Source: GCA-2683825 sp965662355
GTDB lineage: Bacteria > Planctomycetota > UBA1135 > GCA-002686595
NCBI GenBank assembly: GCA_965662355.1
Contig: CBFIHP010000011.1
Location: 124,001-188,000 of the forward strand
DNA length: 64,000 nt
Direction: 5' to 3'
The first letter of the stretch is position 1. Every line of letters starts with the position of its first letter. The notes beneath the pieces were generated by a model, which saw nothing but the letters and a program-made list of their open reading frames with translations, was not told where the DNA came from and did no database searches. Shown here one piece after another: positions 8,209-16,378 of the stretch. Made by a program: the position numbers and the translations under genes.

Positions 8209-10023
8209 ATGAACCGTATCCCTCTTACCGCTTTGTCCGCCATCGGACTTGCATCTGCCGCCTTCGGTGCCCAGCAGACCAGCGTCTCGGGCCCACTGCA
8301 GATCGTCAGCCCCTTCGAGCGCACCGCCGATGCGGACGGCGTTGCCACGCTGTCCTTCGACGGAGGAGACTACGCCCTTCTCAGTCACGCCTACGAGAGT
8401 GATCTCGTGCGCCTCCACAACCTCCCGCTGCCCGGCGGTGGTGCGGTCTCCTTGACCCTCGACCCCCAGAGCGCCTTCGAGGAGGGCGGCAAGGCCGTCA
8501 TCGTCGAAGCAGACGGTTCCCAGAGTTTGCTCGCGCCTGAGGTCAAGTGCTTCTTCGGCTTCACGGACGGCGGCGGCACGGCCTTCCTCGCCATCTCGCC
8601 CCGCACCCTGCAGGGCTACTTTTCGGTCGGGGAAAACGTCTACTTCCTCTCTTCGGAGGGCGACCCCCGGGCGGATCGCGCGACGCTCGCGCACTCCTCC
8701 AGGGTGTCCTCCGGCAATCCGGCCTTCTCGAACTTCTGTGACACCGCGGAACTCGATGACCCCGAAGGGAAGTTCGACCGCCAGGTTCTCGACCAGCACG
8801 GCCAGATCGCCCTCGGAACCGGCTCTTCGATCGACGAGGCCCGGCTCTTCGTGGAGGCGGACCACCAGCTGCGCAACCACTTGGGCTCCGACCAGGCCAC
8901 CGTCGACTACGTCACGTTGCTGACGACCTTCACGAGCGCCATCTACCGCCGCGACACCGGCATGCGCATCGTGATCCCCGACGGATTCCTGCGCGTCTGG
9001 AACGTCATCCCGCCCTGGGGCGTCGTCAACGACTTCGGCGGGCTCAGCCCCTTCCGAAACTACTGGAGCGGCAATCACCCGAACTCCGGGCTCAACCGCA
9101 CCCTGGTCCACCTCTTGACCCGCCCCGCCTTCGGCGGGGTGGCGTACCTGGACGTGGCCTGCAGCAACGGCTCGGGCTACGGCCTCTCGAGCGTCAACGG
9201 CTCGTTCCCCACGCCCCTCGATCACACGAATAGTGGCAACTGGGACCTCGTTGTCTACAGCCACGAGATGGGGCACAACTACGGTTCCCCCCACACGTTC
9301 AACTACTCGCCCGCCATCGGCTGCACCGATGGAAGCGGTCCGGATTCCGGAACGATCATGAGCTATTGCCACCAGAACCCCGGTGGTATCAACAACGTCG
9401 GCCTGCGCTTCCACCGCCGGGTACAGGTCGTCCTGCGCTCGAACATCGCCACCGAGGGCTGCATCACTTCGCAGAACATCCAGGCGGGCGACTACGACGG
9501 TGACAGCGATGTCGACTTCGAGGATGCCACGGTGGCCGCCCAGGTCCTGAATCAGGGCTTCGAGTCGATCGCCGCCGAGGAAACCTTCGATATGGACGGT
9601 GACGGCGATTTCGACCAGTTCGATCTCGATCTCCTGAACGCCCAGATCTCCAGTGGCCCGGCCACGGCCGTCATCACCAACGGCTCGGGCGTGAACGAAG
9701 TCTGTTTCATCCCGAACGACAACCCGCTGATCGGCCAGGACTGGAACACCCAGGTGCTGGCCTTCCCGACGGGCACCATCACGGTCATGCTCGGCTACAC
9801 GGCCGGAACCTCCGGGATCTTCATCTCGCTCGGTGAACTGCTGATCGACCCGAGTTCAGGCTTCCTGTTCTCGAGCGTGTCGGCATCCGAGTTCCTATAC
9901 GCGACCCACACGATCGCCGTCCCCTACGACCCCGCCATCATCGGAGCCCAGGCTACGTTCCAGGCCTTCACGGCGACGAAGGCCTGCAATGCCATCGACG
10001 CCACCGTCAGCTTCTACGAATAA
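8209..10023 (+). CDS. secreted metzincin metalloprotease, tandem paralogue
   Basis: 604-residue protein with the same order of parts as its upstream neighbour: signal peptide, long N-terminal region, metzincin domain with HEMGHNYGSPH (His352-His362) and GTIMSYCH, two EF-hand/dockerin-like loops (DYDGDSDVDFED, DMDGDGDFDQFD), and the C-terminal beta-rich domain with GELLIDPSS. The two proteins align along their full length, for example SSNGSFP-type and GFLRVWN/GYLRVWN segments, so they come from a duplication. The short 78-base gap suggests co-transcription. Expected to be an exported zinc endopeptidase; the physiological substrate cannot be read from sequence. Confidence 0.88.
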   Translation: MNRIPLTALSAIGLASAAFGAQQTSVSGPLQIVSPFERTADADGVATLSFDGGDYALLSHAYESDLVRLHNLPLPGGGAVSLTLDPQSAFEEGGKAVIVEADGSQSLLAPEVKCFFGFTDGGGTAFLAISPRTLQGYFSVGENVYFLSSEGDPRADRATLAHSSRVSSGNPAFSNFCDTAELDDPEGKFDRQVLDQHGQIALGTGSSIDEARLFVEADHQLRNHLGSDQATVDYVTLLTTFTSAIYRRDTGMRIVIPDGFLRVWNVIPPWGVVNDFGGLSPFRNYWSGNHPNSGLNRTLVHLLTRPAFGGVAYLDVACSNGSGYGLSSVNGSFPTPLDHTNSGNWDLVVYSHEMGHNYGSPHTFNYSPAIGCTDGSGPDSGTIMSYCHQNPGGINNVGLRFHRRVQVVLRSNIATEGCITSQNIQAGDYDGDSDVDFEDATVAAQVLNQGFESIAAEETFDMDGDGDFDQFDLDLLNAQISSGPATAVITNGSGVNEVCFIPNDNPLIGQDWNTQVLAFPTGTITVMLGYTAGTSGIFISLGELLIDPSSGFLFSSVSASEFLYATHTIAVPYDPAIIGAQATFQAFTATKACNAIDATVSFYE

Positions 10024-10050
10024 TCCGCTCCAGAAGCTTTGGTAAGCGCG

Positions 10051-10077
10051 GGGGGTAGTCGTTCGCGACTAGCCCCC
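10051..10077. terminator. hairpin between convergent genes, likely bidirectional terminator
   Basis: An 11-bp stem (GGGGGTAGTCG paired with CGACTA-CCCCC, one bulged G) closes on a TTCG tetraloop. It lies between the end of the second metzincin gene and the converging esterase gene and includes the esterase stop codon. There is no clear T-run, so intrinsic termination is inferred from position and stem strength only. Confidence 0.45.
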
Positions 10078-11553
10078 GTACGTCATCAAGAGCAGTTCGC
10101 GAATCTCGTCTACCGCGTCGAAGACCCCGATCACGAGAAAGAGCGAGTGCCGACAGCCTGCGTCGCAGCTCGATTGCGGCTCGGTGATGGACAGCTCGAC
10201 GTAGGAGCCATGCTGCTCCAGTCGCGTCGCCATGTCGATGCCCTCGTAGGAAGGCACCAGCGCATCGCAACGACTGTGGAAGAGGTGCATGGGAGCCTCG
10301 TTGCCGGCGACCCAGAAATAGGGTGAAGCGTCGTACCACGCGTTGCCGGTGGGCATGCTCTGAAGGGATTGGGGGAGCTCCAGCGGGTCGCCGCAGACAA
10401 CGTTCTGCGGCGTACCCGAGCTCGGCCAGATCTCACCGATCACGGATTCGGGGGCATCGAAGTTTCGGCAGGCGATCGTCTGGTGCGAACAGGGGTATCC
10501 CCGGGGATAGCCGCCGGTAGCCACACACCCAGGCAGAAAGCGGCAGTTGTCCGCGCCGGGGCACAAACTCGGACAATTCCCGAGCCACGGATTGCCGACG
10601 CAACCGATCTTGACCAGGTTCTGGATGCCGGAGAAGACGAAGGCGCGGTCGACGGAATAGTCTCCCGTGGGCTCGGGGTCGAAGTAGGTCTCCTCCACCC
10701 CCTGGGTCACGGCCAGCATCGATGCCAGATGGCCACCAGCGGAACTGCCCACCGTGACGACGCGGTCGGACAGCCCGAACTGCGCCGTCCCCTGCTGGTG
10801 AATCCAATCCACCGCCTGTTTGCAGTCCTGGATCACGTCGGGGTACGTGCCTCGACCGGGTACCCCCGAACAGGGCAGGAAGCTCGACAACGGATACTCC
10901 ATCACCACGACGAAGAATCCCTCACCTGCCAGGAGCTCCGCCAGGGCCTGTACCGAGGGATCGTTCTTGGAGCCATCGGTCCATCCCCCACCATGGATGT
11001 AGAGCAGGGTCGGTGAACACGCGCGGGGCAGGCCAGGCAGGTAGACGTCCAGGCAGCGCGAGCCAGTGCAGCTGCCATCGGATCCATAGGGCACGTTGCG
11101 CAACACCTGGTAGCCTGCGTTCTGCGGGGCAGGGCAGGCCGGGCGGGCATCGACGTACACGAGTTCGGTGCGTTCCTGGAAGGTGATTCCGTTCCCTACT
11201 CGTTGGCGCACCATGTACATGCCCGGGTTCGCGAACGTGTGCACGGGGTGGCGGACACTCGAAACATCTCCGTCGCCAAAATCCCAGTCCCAAGTATTTC
11301 CACCGCTGGAGAGATCCTCGAAGCGCACGACGAGGGGCGCGACGCCACTGCGATCGCTCGAGGTGAAGCCGGCGGAGACCGTGTTTCCCGCGGAAACGCT
11401 GGAATCCGGATGTGAGGCCGAGGTAGATGCCCCAAACATGGCCATGGAGGGCTCTCGACCACGAACGCGCACGAGGAGACTCGTGGCCAGCACGATCGTC
11501 GCAACGGAGCCGAAAATCCGGGCGAATCGGGAGAAGCCCTGGGGGTGGACCAT
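10069..11553 (-). CDS. secreted PKD-domain alpha/beta hydrolase (esterase)
   Basis: 494-residue protein with an N-terminal hydrophobic signal/anchor, then a PKD domain (SGVAPLVVRFEDLSSGG followed by WDWDFGDGDVSS, the signature of PKD folds). The rest is an alpha/beta hydrolase of the BD-FAE/carboxylesterase type: oxyanion motif HGGGW, nucleophile elbow GSSAGG, and a late His in MHLFHSRCDALVP. Many cysteines sit in an insertion (CVGNPWLGNCPSLCPGADNC), suggesting disulfides and an exported location. Probable role: hydrolysis of ester bonds in polymers or decorations on polysaccharides. It converges with the metzincin pair and diverges from the aminopeptidase gene. Confidence 0.85.
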   Translation of the reverse strand: MVHPQGFSRFARIFGSVATIVLATSLLVRVRGREPSMAMFGASTSASHPDSSVSAGNTVSAGFTSSDRSGVAPLVVRFEDLSSGGNTWDWDFGDGDVSSVRHPVHTFANPGMYMVRQRVGNGITFQERTELVYVDARPACPAPQNAGYQVLRNVPYGSDGSCTGSRCLDVYLPGLPRACSPTLLYIHGGGWTDGSKNDPSVQALAELLAGEGFFVVVMEYPLSSFLPCSGVPGRGTYPDVIQDCKQAVDWIHQQGTAQFGLSDRVVTVGSSAGGHLASMLAVTQGVEETYFDPEPTGDYSVDRAFVFSGIQNLVKIGCVGNPWLGNCPSLCPGADNCRFLPGCVATGGYPRGYPCSHQTIACRNFDAPESVIGEIWPSSGTPQNVVCGDPLELPQSLQSMPTGNAWYDASPYFWVAGNEAPMHLFHSRCDALVPSYEGIDMATRLEQHGSYVELSITEPQSSCDAGCRHSLFLVIGVFDAVDEIRELLLMTYGG

Positions 11554-11633
11554 GGGGAAGATGCGCTGAGGTGGGAACTGGCGCGAAAGGCGTCATCGGT
11601 CGCGGGCCCCCCGCCGCTAGAATTCTTCTCGAA

Positions 11634-12926
11634 ATGTATTCCACCAAACTGGAGACAGCACGTGCCCTGGGGCGCTTCATCGACGCCTGCCCCTCTCCCT
11701 ACCACGCCGTGAAAGAGGCCGCCGAGCGCCTGGAATCGGCGGGCTTCCGGCAGCTCGTGGAAAGGGATTCCTGGACCCTCGGCCCCGGCCGCTACTACAT
11801 CGTGCGTGGCGGCAGCCTCAGTGCCTTCGCGCTGCCCGAGGAGGCCACGCCCCACACGGGCTTTCGCATCGTCGCAGCCCATACCGACAGCCCGAATCTG
11901 CGCATCAAGCCACGCCCCGACTCCAGTGCTGGCGGCCTCGCGCAACTCGGCGTCGAGATCTATGGCGGCGTGTTGTTGAACTCCTGGCTGGACCGCGACC
12001 TGGGACTCTCGGGTCGGCTCTTCCTGCGCCAGGGCGATGCGGAACCGAAGGAGGTGCTCTTCCTCATCGACCGGCCGCTCATGCGCGTACCCCAGCTCGC
12101 GATCCACCTGAACCGCGAGATCCGAGAGGACGGCCTGCGATTGAATCCCCAGCTGCACATGGCGCCGGTGGTGGGATCGCTGGAAACGAGTCTTGCCTTC
12201 AAGGACCTGCTCGCCAGTGAGCTGGACATCGATCCAGAGGCGATTCTCTCCTACGACGCGATGTGCCACGACCTGCAACCCTCGTGCTTGAGTGGTTGGC
12301 ACCAGGAATTCCTCAGCGCAGCGCGACTCGACAACCTGTGTTCGTCCTTCTGTGGACTCGAGGGCCTGCTGTCGCGCCTCGAAGAGAGCCCGAGCCCCGC
12401 CAACATCCCTGTCCTGACACTCTTCGATCACGAGGAGGTCGGTAGCGAGTCCAACCGCGGTGCGGGCAGCCCGCTCCTGGCGGATCTGCTGGAACGCACC
12501 GTCCTTTCCCGCGGCGGAAGTCGGGAGGACTATCACCGAGCGATTGCCGATTCGGTTTGCGTGTCCGCCGACATGGCCCACGCCACCCACCCCAATTACC
12601 CGGAGAAGCACGAACCCGATCACTGGCTGGAGATGAACCGCGGTCCGGTCATCAAGATCAACCAGAACCTACGTTACGCGACCGAAGGGGGCACCGAGGC
12701 CATCTTTCAGCAGGCCTGCGAACGTGCCGGCGTGCCGCACCAAAAGTGGGTCAACCGCACCGACCTCGCCTGTGGCTCGACGATCGGGCCGATCACCGCA
12801 GCGAGAACGGGAATACGCACGGTCGATGTCGGCACGGCCCAGCTAGCCATGCACTCCACGCGTGAGATGTGCGGTTCGCGCGATCCTGACTTGTTCGTGC
12901 GCGCCCTCGCGGCGTTCCTCGAGTAG
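11634..12926 (+). CDS. apeB: M18 family aminopeptidase (aspartyl aminopeptidase-like)
   Basis: 430-residue protein with all the landmark blocks of M18 dinuclear-zinc aminopeptidases: AAHTDSPNLRIKP (first metal His), DNLCSSFCGLEGL, FDHEEVGSESNRGAGSPLL (catalytic and metal Glu), MAHATHPNYPEKHEPDH and ACGSTIGPITAARTGI with the C-terminal metal His in AMHSTREM. Length matches the family (about 430). Cytosolic, removes N-terminal residues (often acidic) from peptides. The ATG start gives MYSTKLETARALGRFIDACP, the normal N-terminus of the family, so the longer upstream open frame is not used. Bacterial members are often called ApeB. Confidence 0.95.
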   Translation: MYSTKLETARALGRFIDACPSPYHAVKEAAERLESAGFRQLVERDSWTLGPGRYYIVRGGSLSAFALPEEATPHTGFRIVAAHTDSPNLRIKPRPDSSAGGLAQLGVEIYGGVLLNSWLDRDLGLSGRLFLRQGDAEPKEVLFLIDRPLMRVPQLAIHLNREIREDGLRLNPQLHMAPVVGSLETSLAFKDLLASELDIDPEAILSYDAMCHDLQPSCLSGWHQEFLSAARLDNLCSSFCGLEGLLSRLEESPSPANIPVLTLFDHEEVGSESNRGAGSPLLADLLERTVLSRGGSREDYHRAIADSVCVSADMAHATHPNYPEKHEPDHWLEMNRGPVIKINQNLRYATEGGTEAIFQQACERAGVPHQKWVNRTDLACGSTIGPITAARTGIRTVDVGTAQLAMHSTREMCGSRDPDLFVRALAAFLE

Positions 12927-12933
12927 GCCCCAG

Positions 12934-13158
12934 GTGGCTGGCGAAACGAAGCGGGCGGACTGCTTGCACTGCCGCGCTTTCTACATCACGTACGAAGCGG
13001 AATTCCCCTACGGCTGTCGGAGTTTCGCCATGAAGTCCAAGACCATGCCAGCCATCGAGGTGCGCCGCGCGTCGGGGCAGGAATGCAAGGCCTTCGAACC
13101 CAAGTACACCAAGAAGAAGTCCCCACGTCGCCCAGACGACGACAAACGCTACGCCTGA
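12934..13158 (+). CDS. small conserved cysteine-rich protein (putative metal-binding)
   Basis: 74-residue protein from a GTG start eight bases after the aminopeptidase stop. It has the pattern CLHCRAFYITYEAEFPYGC followed by a later Cys in SGQECKAFEPK, so four cysteines that could bind zinc or an Fe-S cluster. Small proteins of this type (CxxC, then FPYGC, then SG..C..F) occur widely and are often mis-annotated as uracil-DNA glycosylase; they are too short for that enzyme. The start is chosen because translation becomes protein-like only from there and it avoids overlap. The next gene begins nine bases after the stop, so it probably belongs to a three-gene unit. Function unknown. Confidence 0.72.
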   Translation: MAGETKRADCLHCRAFYITYEAEFPYGCRSFAMKSKTMPAIEVRRASGQECKAFEPKYTKKKSPRRPDDDKRYA

Positions 13159-13167
13159 GGTGAGCCC

Positions 13168-14016
13168 ATGGATCTCGCGCTCGCAGGAAAGACCGTCTGG
13201 ATCACCGGTGCCTCCGGCGGTATCGGGCGTGCCCTCGCCGAGGCCTTCGCGGACGAGGGCGCCAACCTGTGCCTGCATGCCAACACCGCCCTCAAGCCCA
13301 CCCGCGAGTGGCTGGAGGAAAAGCCCTGGAAGGAGCGTGTGCAGCTGCACGCGGTGGACGTGCGCGACGCTGCTGGCGTCGAAAGAGCCGCCCTCGAGCT
13401 GGCCGAGCGTTTCGGCCGCATCGATGTCTGCGTGGCCAACGCAGGCATCTGGCCCCAAGGAAACGTGGGATTGCACGCACTCGACACCGAACGCGTGCGC
13501 GAAACCATCGACGTCAATCTTCTGGGAGCTCTATGGACGGCCCGCGCCTTCCTGAAAGTCCTCGCGGACAAAGGGCCACGTGCGGACGGGCACGGCGCCG
13601 CGTTATTGTTCACGGGCTCGACAGCGGGTCGCTTCGGAGAGAAGTACCACGTCGACTACGCCGCGTCGAAAGCGGCCCTCGTGGGAGTGCTCCTGTCCCT
13701 CAAGAACGAGATCGTCGAGCTGGACCCCCATGCCCGGGTCAACCTCGTCGAGCCCGGCTGGACGGTGACACACATGGCTCGTCCCGTCATGGACGTAGCG
13801 GGTGCGATCGAACGCGTGACCCGCACGATGGCGCTTCGTCAGCTGGCGCGGGCGAAGGACATTGCGCGCACGATGCTCTGGCTGGCCTCGCCGGTTGCTT
13901 CCTCCCACATCACGGGGCAAACCGTCACCTGCGCAGGGGGAATGGAGGGGCGTTTGCTCTGGGACGAGGGGCAGGTGGATCGGGAGGAGATCCTGCGGCG
14001 TTTGGAGCGGGATTGA
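13168..14016 (+). CDS. SDR family oxidoreductase
   Basis: 282-residue classical short-chain dehydrogenase/reductase. The NAD(P)-binding glycine motif is VWITGASGGIGRALAEAF near the N-terminus, NANAG-equivalent is VANAGIW, and the catalytic Tyr/Lys pair is in YHVDYAASKAAL with the Ser in FTGSTAGRFG. The end CAGGMEGRLLWDEG matches the C-terminal region of 3-oxoacyl-ACP reductase-like SDRs. The substrate cannot be told from sequence. A ribosome site (GAGGTGAG) precedes the ATG and the gene follows the small Cys protein closely. Confidence 0.92.
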   Translation: MDLALAGKTVWITGASGGIGRALAEAFADEGANLCLHANTALKPTREWLEEKPWKERVQLHAVDVRDAAGVERAALELAERFGRIDVCVANAGIWPQGNVGLHALDTERVRETIDVNLLGALWTARAFLKVLADKGPRADGHGAALLFTGSTAGRFGEKYHVDYAASKAALVGVLLSLKNEIVELDPHARVNLVEPGWTVTHMARPVMDVAGAIERVTRTMALRQLARAKDIARTMLWLASPVASSHITGQTVTCAGGMEGRLLWDEGQVDREEILRRLERD

Positions 14017-14020
14017 TCGG

Positions 14021-14818
14021 TTACGGAGAGATCTTCCAGTGATCCGTATCATCCGGATTGGTCGTCGGTGTGAACAGGATCACGGAGACGAGGAACAATC
14101 CGAAGGCCCCCAGGAGTGAGACCGTGACCCAGGGGGGAACGAGGCCGCCGATCTGCATGGAGTCGACGACATCGCTCCAATCGCGGGCCTGGTTGGGGTG
14201 GATCGAGATCTTGAGTATCCACGACAGCAGGATGACAAGGTAGATCGCCCAGTAGTTCCGCAGGAGCCGCGTGCGCAGAGCTTCGAAGCGCGAGATCTTG
14301 AAGCGTGGATGAAAGAGATCTCCCGCGACGAGATCCCCCCACCCTGCCGATGGACTTATCGGATTGCGCCGCAGGATCGGACCGTAGAAATTCTCTTCGA
14401 TCTTGCGCACGCGCGAATACCAGATGTCGGCGAAGCGATAACGACGCGATTCGAAGGCCCAGAAGACCGACACGAGCACCATGCCCACGAGCAGCAGCTC
14501 GGGGGGGCTTTCACGCTCGCCTAACGAGAGAGTGAGAATACCGGCGGTGGTTAGCACGGCCCAGTTGGTCGTGTTGTCCAGACGCATCCGCCAGGACGTC
14601 GCCCGCGAAAGCTCACCGCGGTACAGGTGAACGATGGCAGCGATGTACTCGGAGCGCGTCAGTGATGTGCTCTCGTAGTCCGAAGGGTGTTTCACGCTGT
14701 CCTCTACTGCACTGGATAGGCCACTCGGCCCACCGGAACCGGCGGCGCCAGACATAGCATCGCCGGAACTGTCGGAGCGAGCGGGGCTGGTCGCGGATCT
14801 GGCCTGTTTCCCCACCAT
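14021..14818 (-). CDS. DUF2270 family membrane protein
   Basis: 265-residue protein with the DUF2270 pattern: LTRSEYIAAIVHLYRGELSR, then WRMRLDNTTNWAVLTTAGI, then ESRRYRFADIWYSRVRKIEENFYGPIL. Four hydrophobic helices are visible: two around residues 85-125 and two near the C-terminus. The first ~45 residues are low-complexity (Ser/Gly/Ala). The ATG used lies 10 bases after the ferredoxin stop; the open frame extends further but would overlap the whole ferredoxin gene. Function of DUF2270 is unknown; the tight spacing suggests one transcript with fdxA. Confidence 0.85.
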   Translation of the reverse strand: MVGKQARSATSPARSDSSGDAMSGAAGSGGPSGLSSAVEDSVKHPSDYESTSLTRSEYIAAIVHLYRGELSRATSWRMRLDNTTNWAVLTTAGILTLSLGERESPPELLLVGMVLVSVFWAFESRRYRFADIWYSRVRKIEENFYGPILRRNPISPSAGWGDLVAGDLFHPRFKISRFEALRTRLLRNYWAIYLVILLSWILKISIHPNQARDWSDVVDSMQIGGLVPPWVTVSLLGAFGLFLVSVILFTPTTNPDDTDHWKISP

Positions 14819-14828
14819 AGCGGATTCC

Positions 14829-15167
14829 TCAGCCAGCAAAGGGCTCTTCCGAGAGCAGGGCGCGCTTGTCTTCGACATCCTTGAACTCGTCGGCCTCGTC
14901 GAGCGCGTCCTTCTTGCCGTCGATGTTCGGCCAGGACTCCGCGAGCTTGGCGTTGATCTCCGTGTACTCGCTCCACTTTTCAGGAAGATCGTCCTCGCTG
15001 AAGATGGCTTCCGTCGGGCACTCCGGCACACAGGCGCCGCAATCGATGCACTCATCCGGGTGGATGACGAGGAAGTTCTCACCCTCGTAGAAGCAATCGA
15101 CGGGGCACACATCCACACAGTCGGTGTACTTGCACTTGACGCAGGGTTCGGCGACGACGTAGGTCAT
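14829..15167 (-). CDS. fdxA: 7Fe/8Fe ferredoxin FdxA
   Basis: 112-residue ferredoxin of the Azotobacter/FdxA type. The N-terminus MTYVVAEPCVKCKYTDC holds the first cluster Cys set continuing to CVDVCPVDCFYEG, and the second set is CIDCGACVPECPTEA; this spacing binds one [3Fe-4S] and one [4Fe-4S] cluster. The C-terminal ~50 residues are the acidic extension usual for FdxA. Soluble electron carrier in the cytoplasm. The start was chosen at MTYVVAEP because it is the invariant N-terminus of the family; an open frame extends 38 codons upstream without support. Confidence 0.95.
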   Translation of the reverse strand: MTYVVAEPCVKCKYTDCVDVCPVDCFYEGENFLVIHPDECIDCGACVPECPTEAIFSEDDLPEKWSEYTEINAKLAESWPNIDGKKDALDEADEFKDVEDKRALLSEEPFAG

Positions 15168-15343
15168 GGTACGGAACGCTTTTCTCTTGAAGCTCCTCGG
15201 GAACGGGCCCTTTGGGGCCCCAGCGGCGCGGAAAGGGCCGCGGACAACCGCAACCCACACACGCGGGGGATTATCCCCCACGTGGAGCGCCGATCCAAGT
15301 CCCGGCTTTCGTAACGCAGCCCTCCGCCCTAATCTCGGGGTCC

Positions 15344-15670
15344 ATGGCCCGCACGAGCCCCCAGGCGCTGTACGAGCGCATCTACGCTACGGTCGAGTCG
15401 ATCCCCAAGGGAAACGTGGCGACCTATGGGCAAATCGCCCGGGAGGCCGGGGCTCCACGCCACGCCCGGGCGGTGGGGTACGCGCTGCGAAACCTGCCCC
15501 CGCAGAGCTCGCTGCCCTGGCATCGGGTCCTGAATGCAGAGGGGCGGATCAGCCCTCGTCCCGGTGGCGCACCACGATTACAGCAAAAACGCCTGCGCGC
15601 CGAAGGAGTCCGGGTCGACCGCACCGGCAAGGTCGATCTCGCAAAATACCTTTGGGACCCCGCCTGGTAG
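15344..15670 (+). CDS. alkyltransferase-like (ATL) DNA-binding protein
   Basis: 108-residue protein matching the C-terminal DNA-binding domain of O6-alkylguanine-DNA alkyltransferase: VATYGQIAREAG, then the helix-turn-helix and arginine finger ARAVGYALRN, then LPWHRVLNAEGRIS. The alkyl-accepting cysteine of the PCHRV motif is Trp59 here (PWHRV), which marks the ATL family: it cannot accept the alkyl group but flips and flags O6-alkylguanine for nucleotide excision repair. The length fits stand-alone ATLs. Confidence 0.92.
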   Translation: MARTSPQALYERIYATVESIPKGNVATYGQIAREAGAPRHARAVGYALRNLPPQSSLPWHRVLNAEGRISPRPGGAPRLQQKRLRAEGVRVDRTGKVDLAKYLWDPAW

Positions 15671-15699
15671 GGGTCCAGCACTTGCCCCTACATGCCCCG

Positions 15700-16347
15700 A
15701 TGCGACTGCACTTATCCCCGCAAGCGGCTGCGGCGCTGCTGACGAGCGCCGCGCTCTTTTCAAGCTGCACGCTGAACCCCCACCGCGTCGACCTCGCCTA
15801 CCCGCCCCAGACGATCGAAAACACGCGTGTCTCGGAGACCAGCTTCGCGAAGCCCACGCCGATCGCGGTCGAGCTCTTCGAGGATCTGCGTCGGAGCCGG
15901 GATGTGATCGGCGAGACACGCAACGCCTGGATGATGCACACGGGTGAAGTGAAGGCCTCCGACCCGGTTGCCGACTGGATGCGTCGGGCGCTGTCGCTCG
16001 AGCTGGAGGACGGCAACTTCGGGGTCACCGGACCCGAGAACACGGGCTCACCTCCCTTGGCCCTGTATGGCGAGGTCGATGTGGTAGCCTCGTCGAAACG
16101 CAAGTCCACCGACGCCGTGGTCCAGTTCACGGTGAAACTGAAGCGCGGTTTCAAGATCCTGTTCACCCGAGCCTATCGCGGTGTGGCCACCCTGACCCCC
16201 GAGGCTCGGCGATTGCTCGAAACCGAGCTCGGTGACAGCGTCGATCCCTTTGGCGAAGCCCTGGCCCAGGCCCTGTCGAACGCCGCCGCACCCCTCGCCA
16301 GCGACCTGCGCGCCGCCCTGCGGCGGGAAGCCGGTATCGATAACTGA
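15700..16347 (+). CDS. putative lipoprotein, YajG-like
   Basis: 215-residue product with a lipoprotein signal peptide (ALFSSC, Cys near residue 25). The mature part holds alternating strands and helices, for example AVELFEDLRRSRDVIGETRN and DPVADWMRRALSLELEDGNF, broadly like YajG/LpoB-type outer-membrane lipoproteins that build a small alpha/beta domain. That relation is a pattern impression, not a firm assignment. The ATG follows the ATL gene by 29 bases; RNase R follows by 31 bases, so it may be read through with both. No function can be stated. Confidence 0.75.
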   Translation: MRLHLSPQAAAALLTSAALFSSCTLNPHRVDLAYPPQTIENTRVSETSFAKPTPIAVELFEDLRRSRDVIGETRNAWMMHTGEVKASDPVADWMRRALSLELEDGNFGVTGPENTGSPPLALYGEVDVVASSKRKSTDAVVQFTVKLKRGFKILFTRAYRGVATLTPEARRLLETELGDSVDPFGEALAQALSNAAAPLASDLRAALRREAGIDN

Positions 16348-16378
16348 CACGGGGCCCTCACGGGCCTATGGTCCTTTC

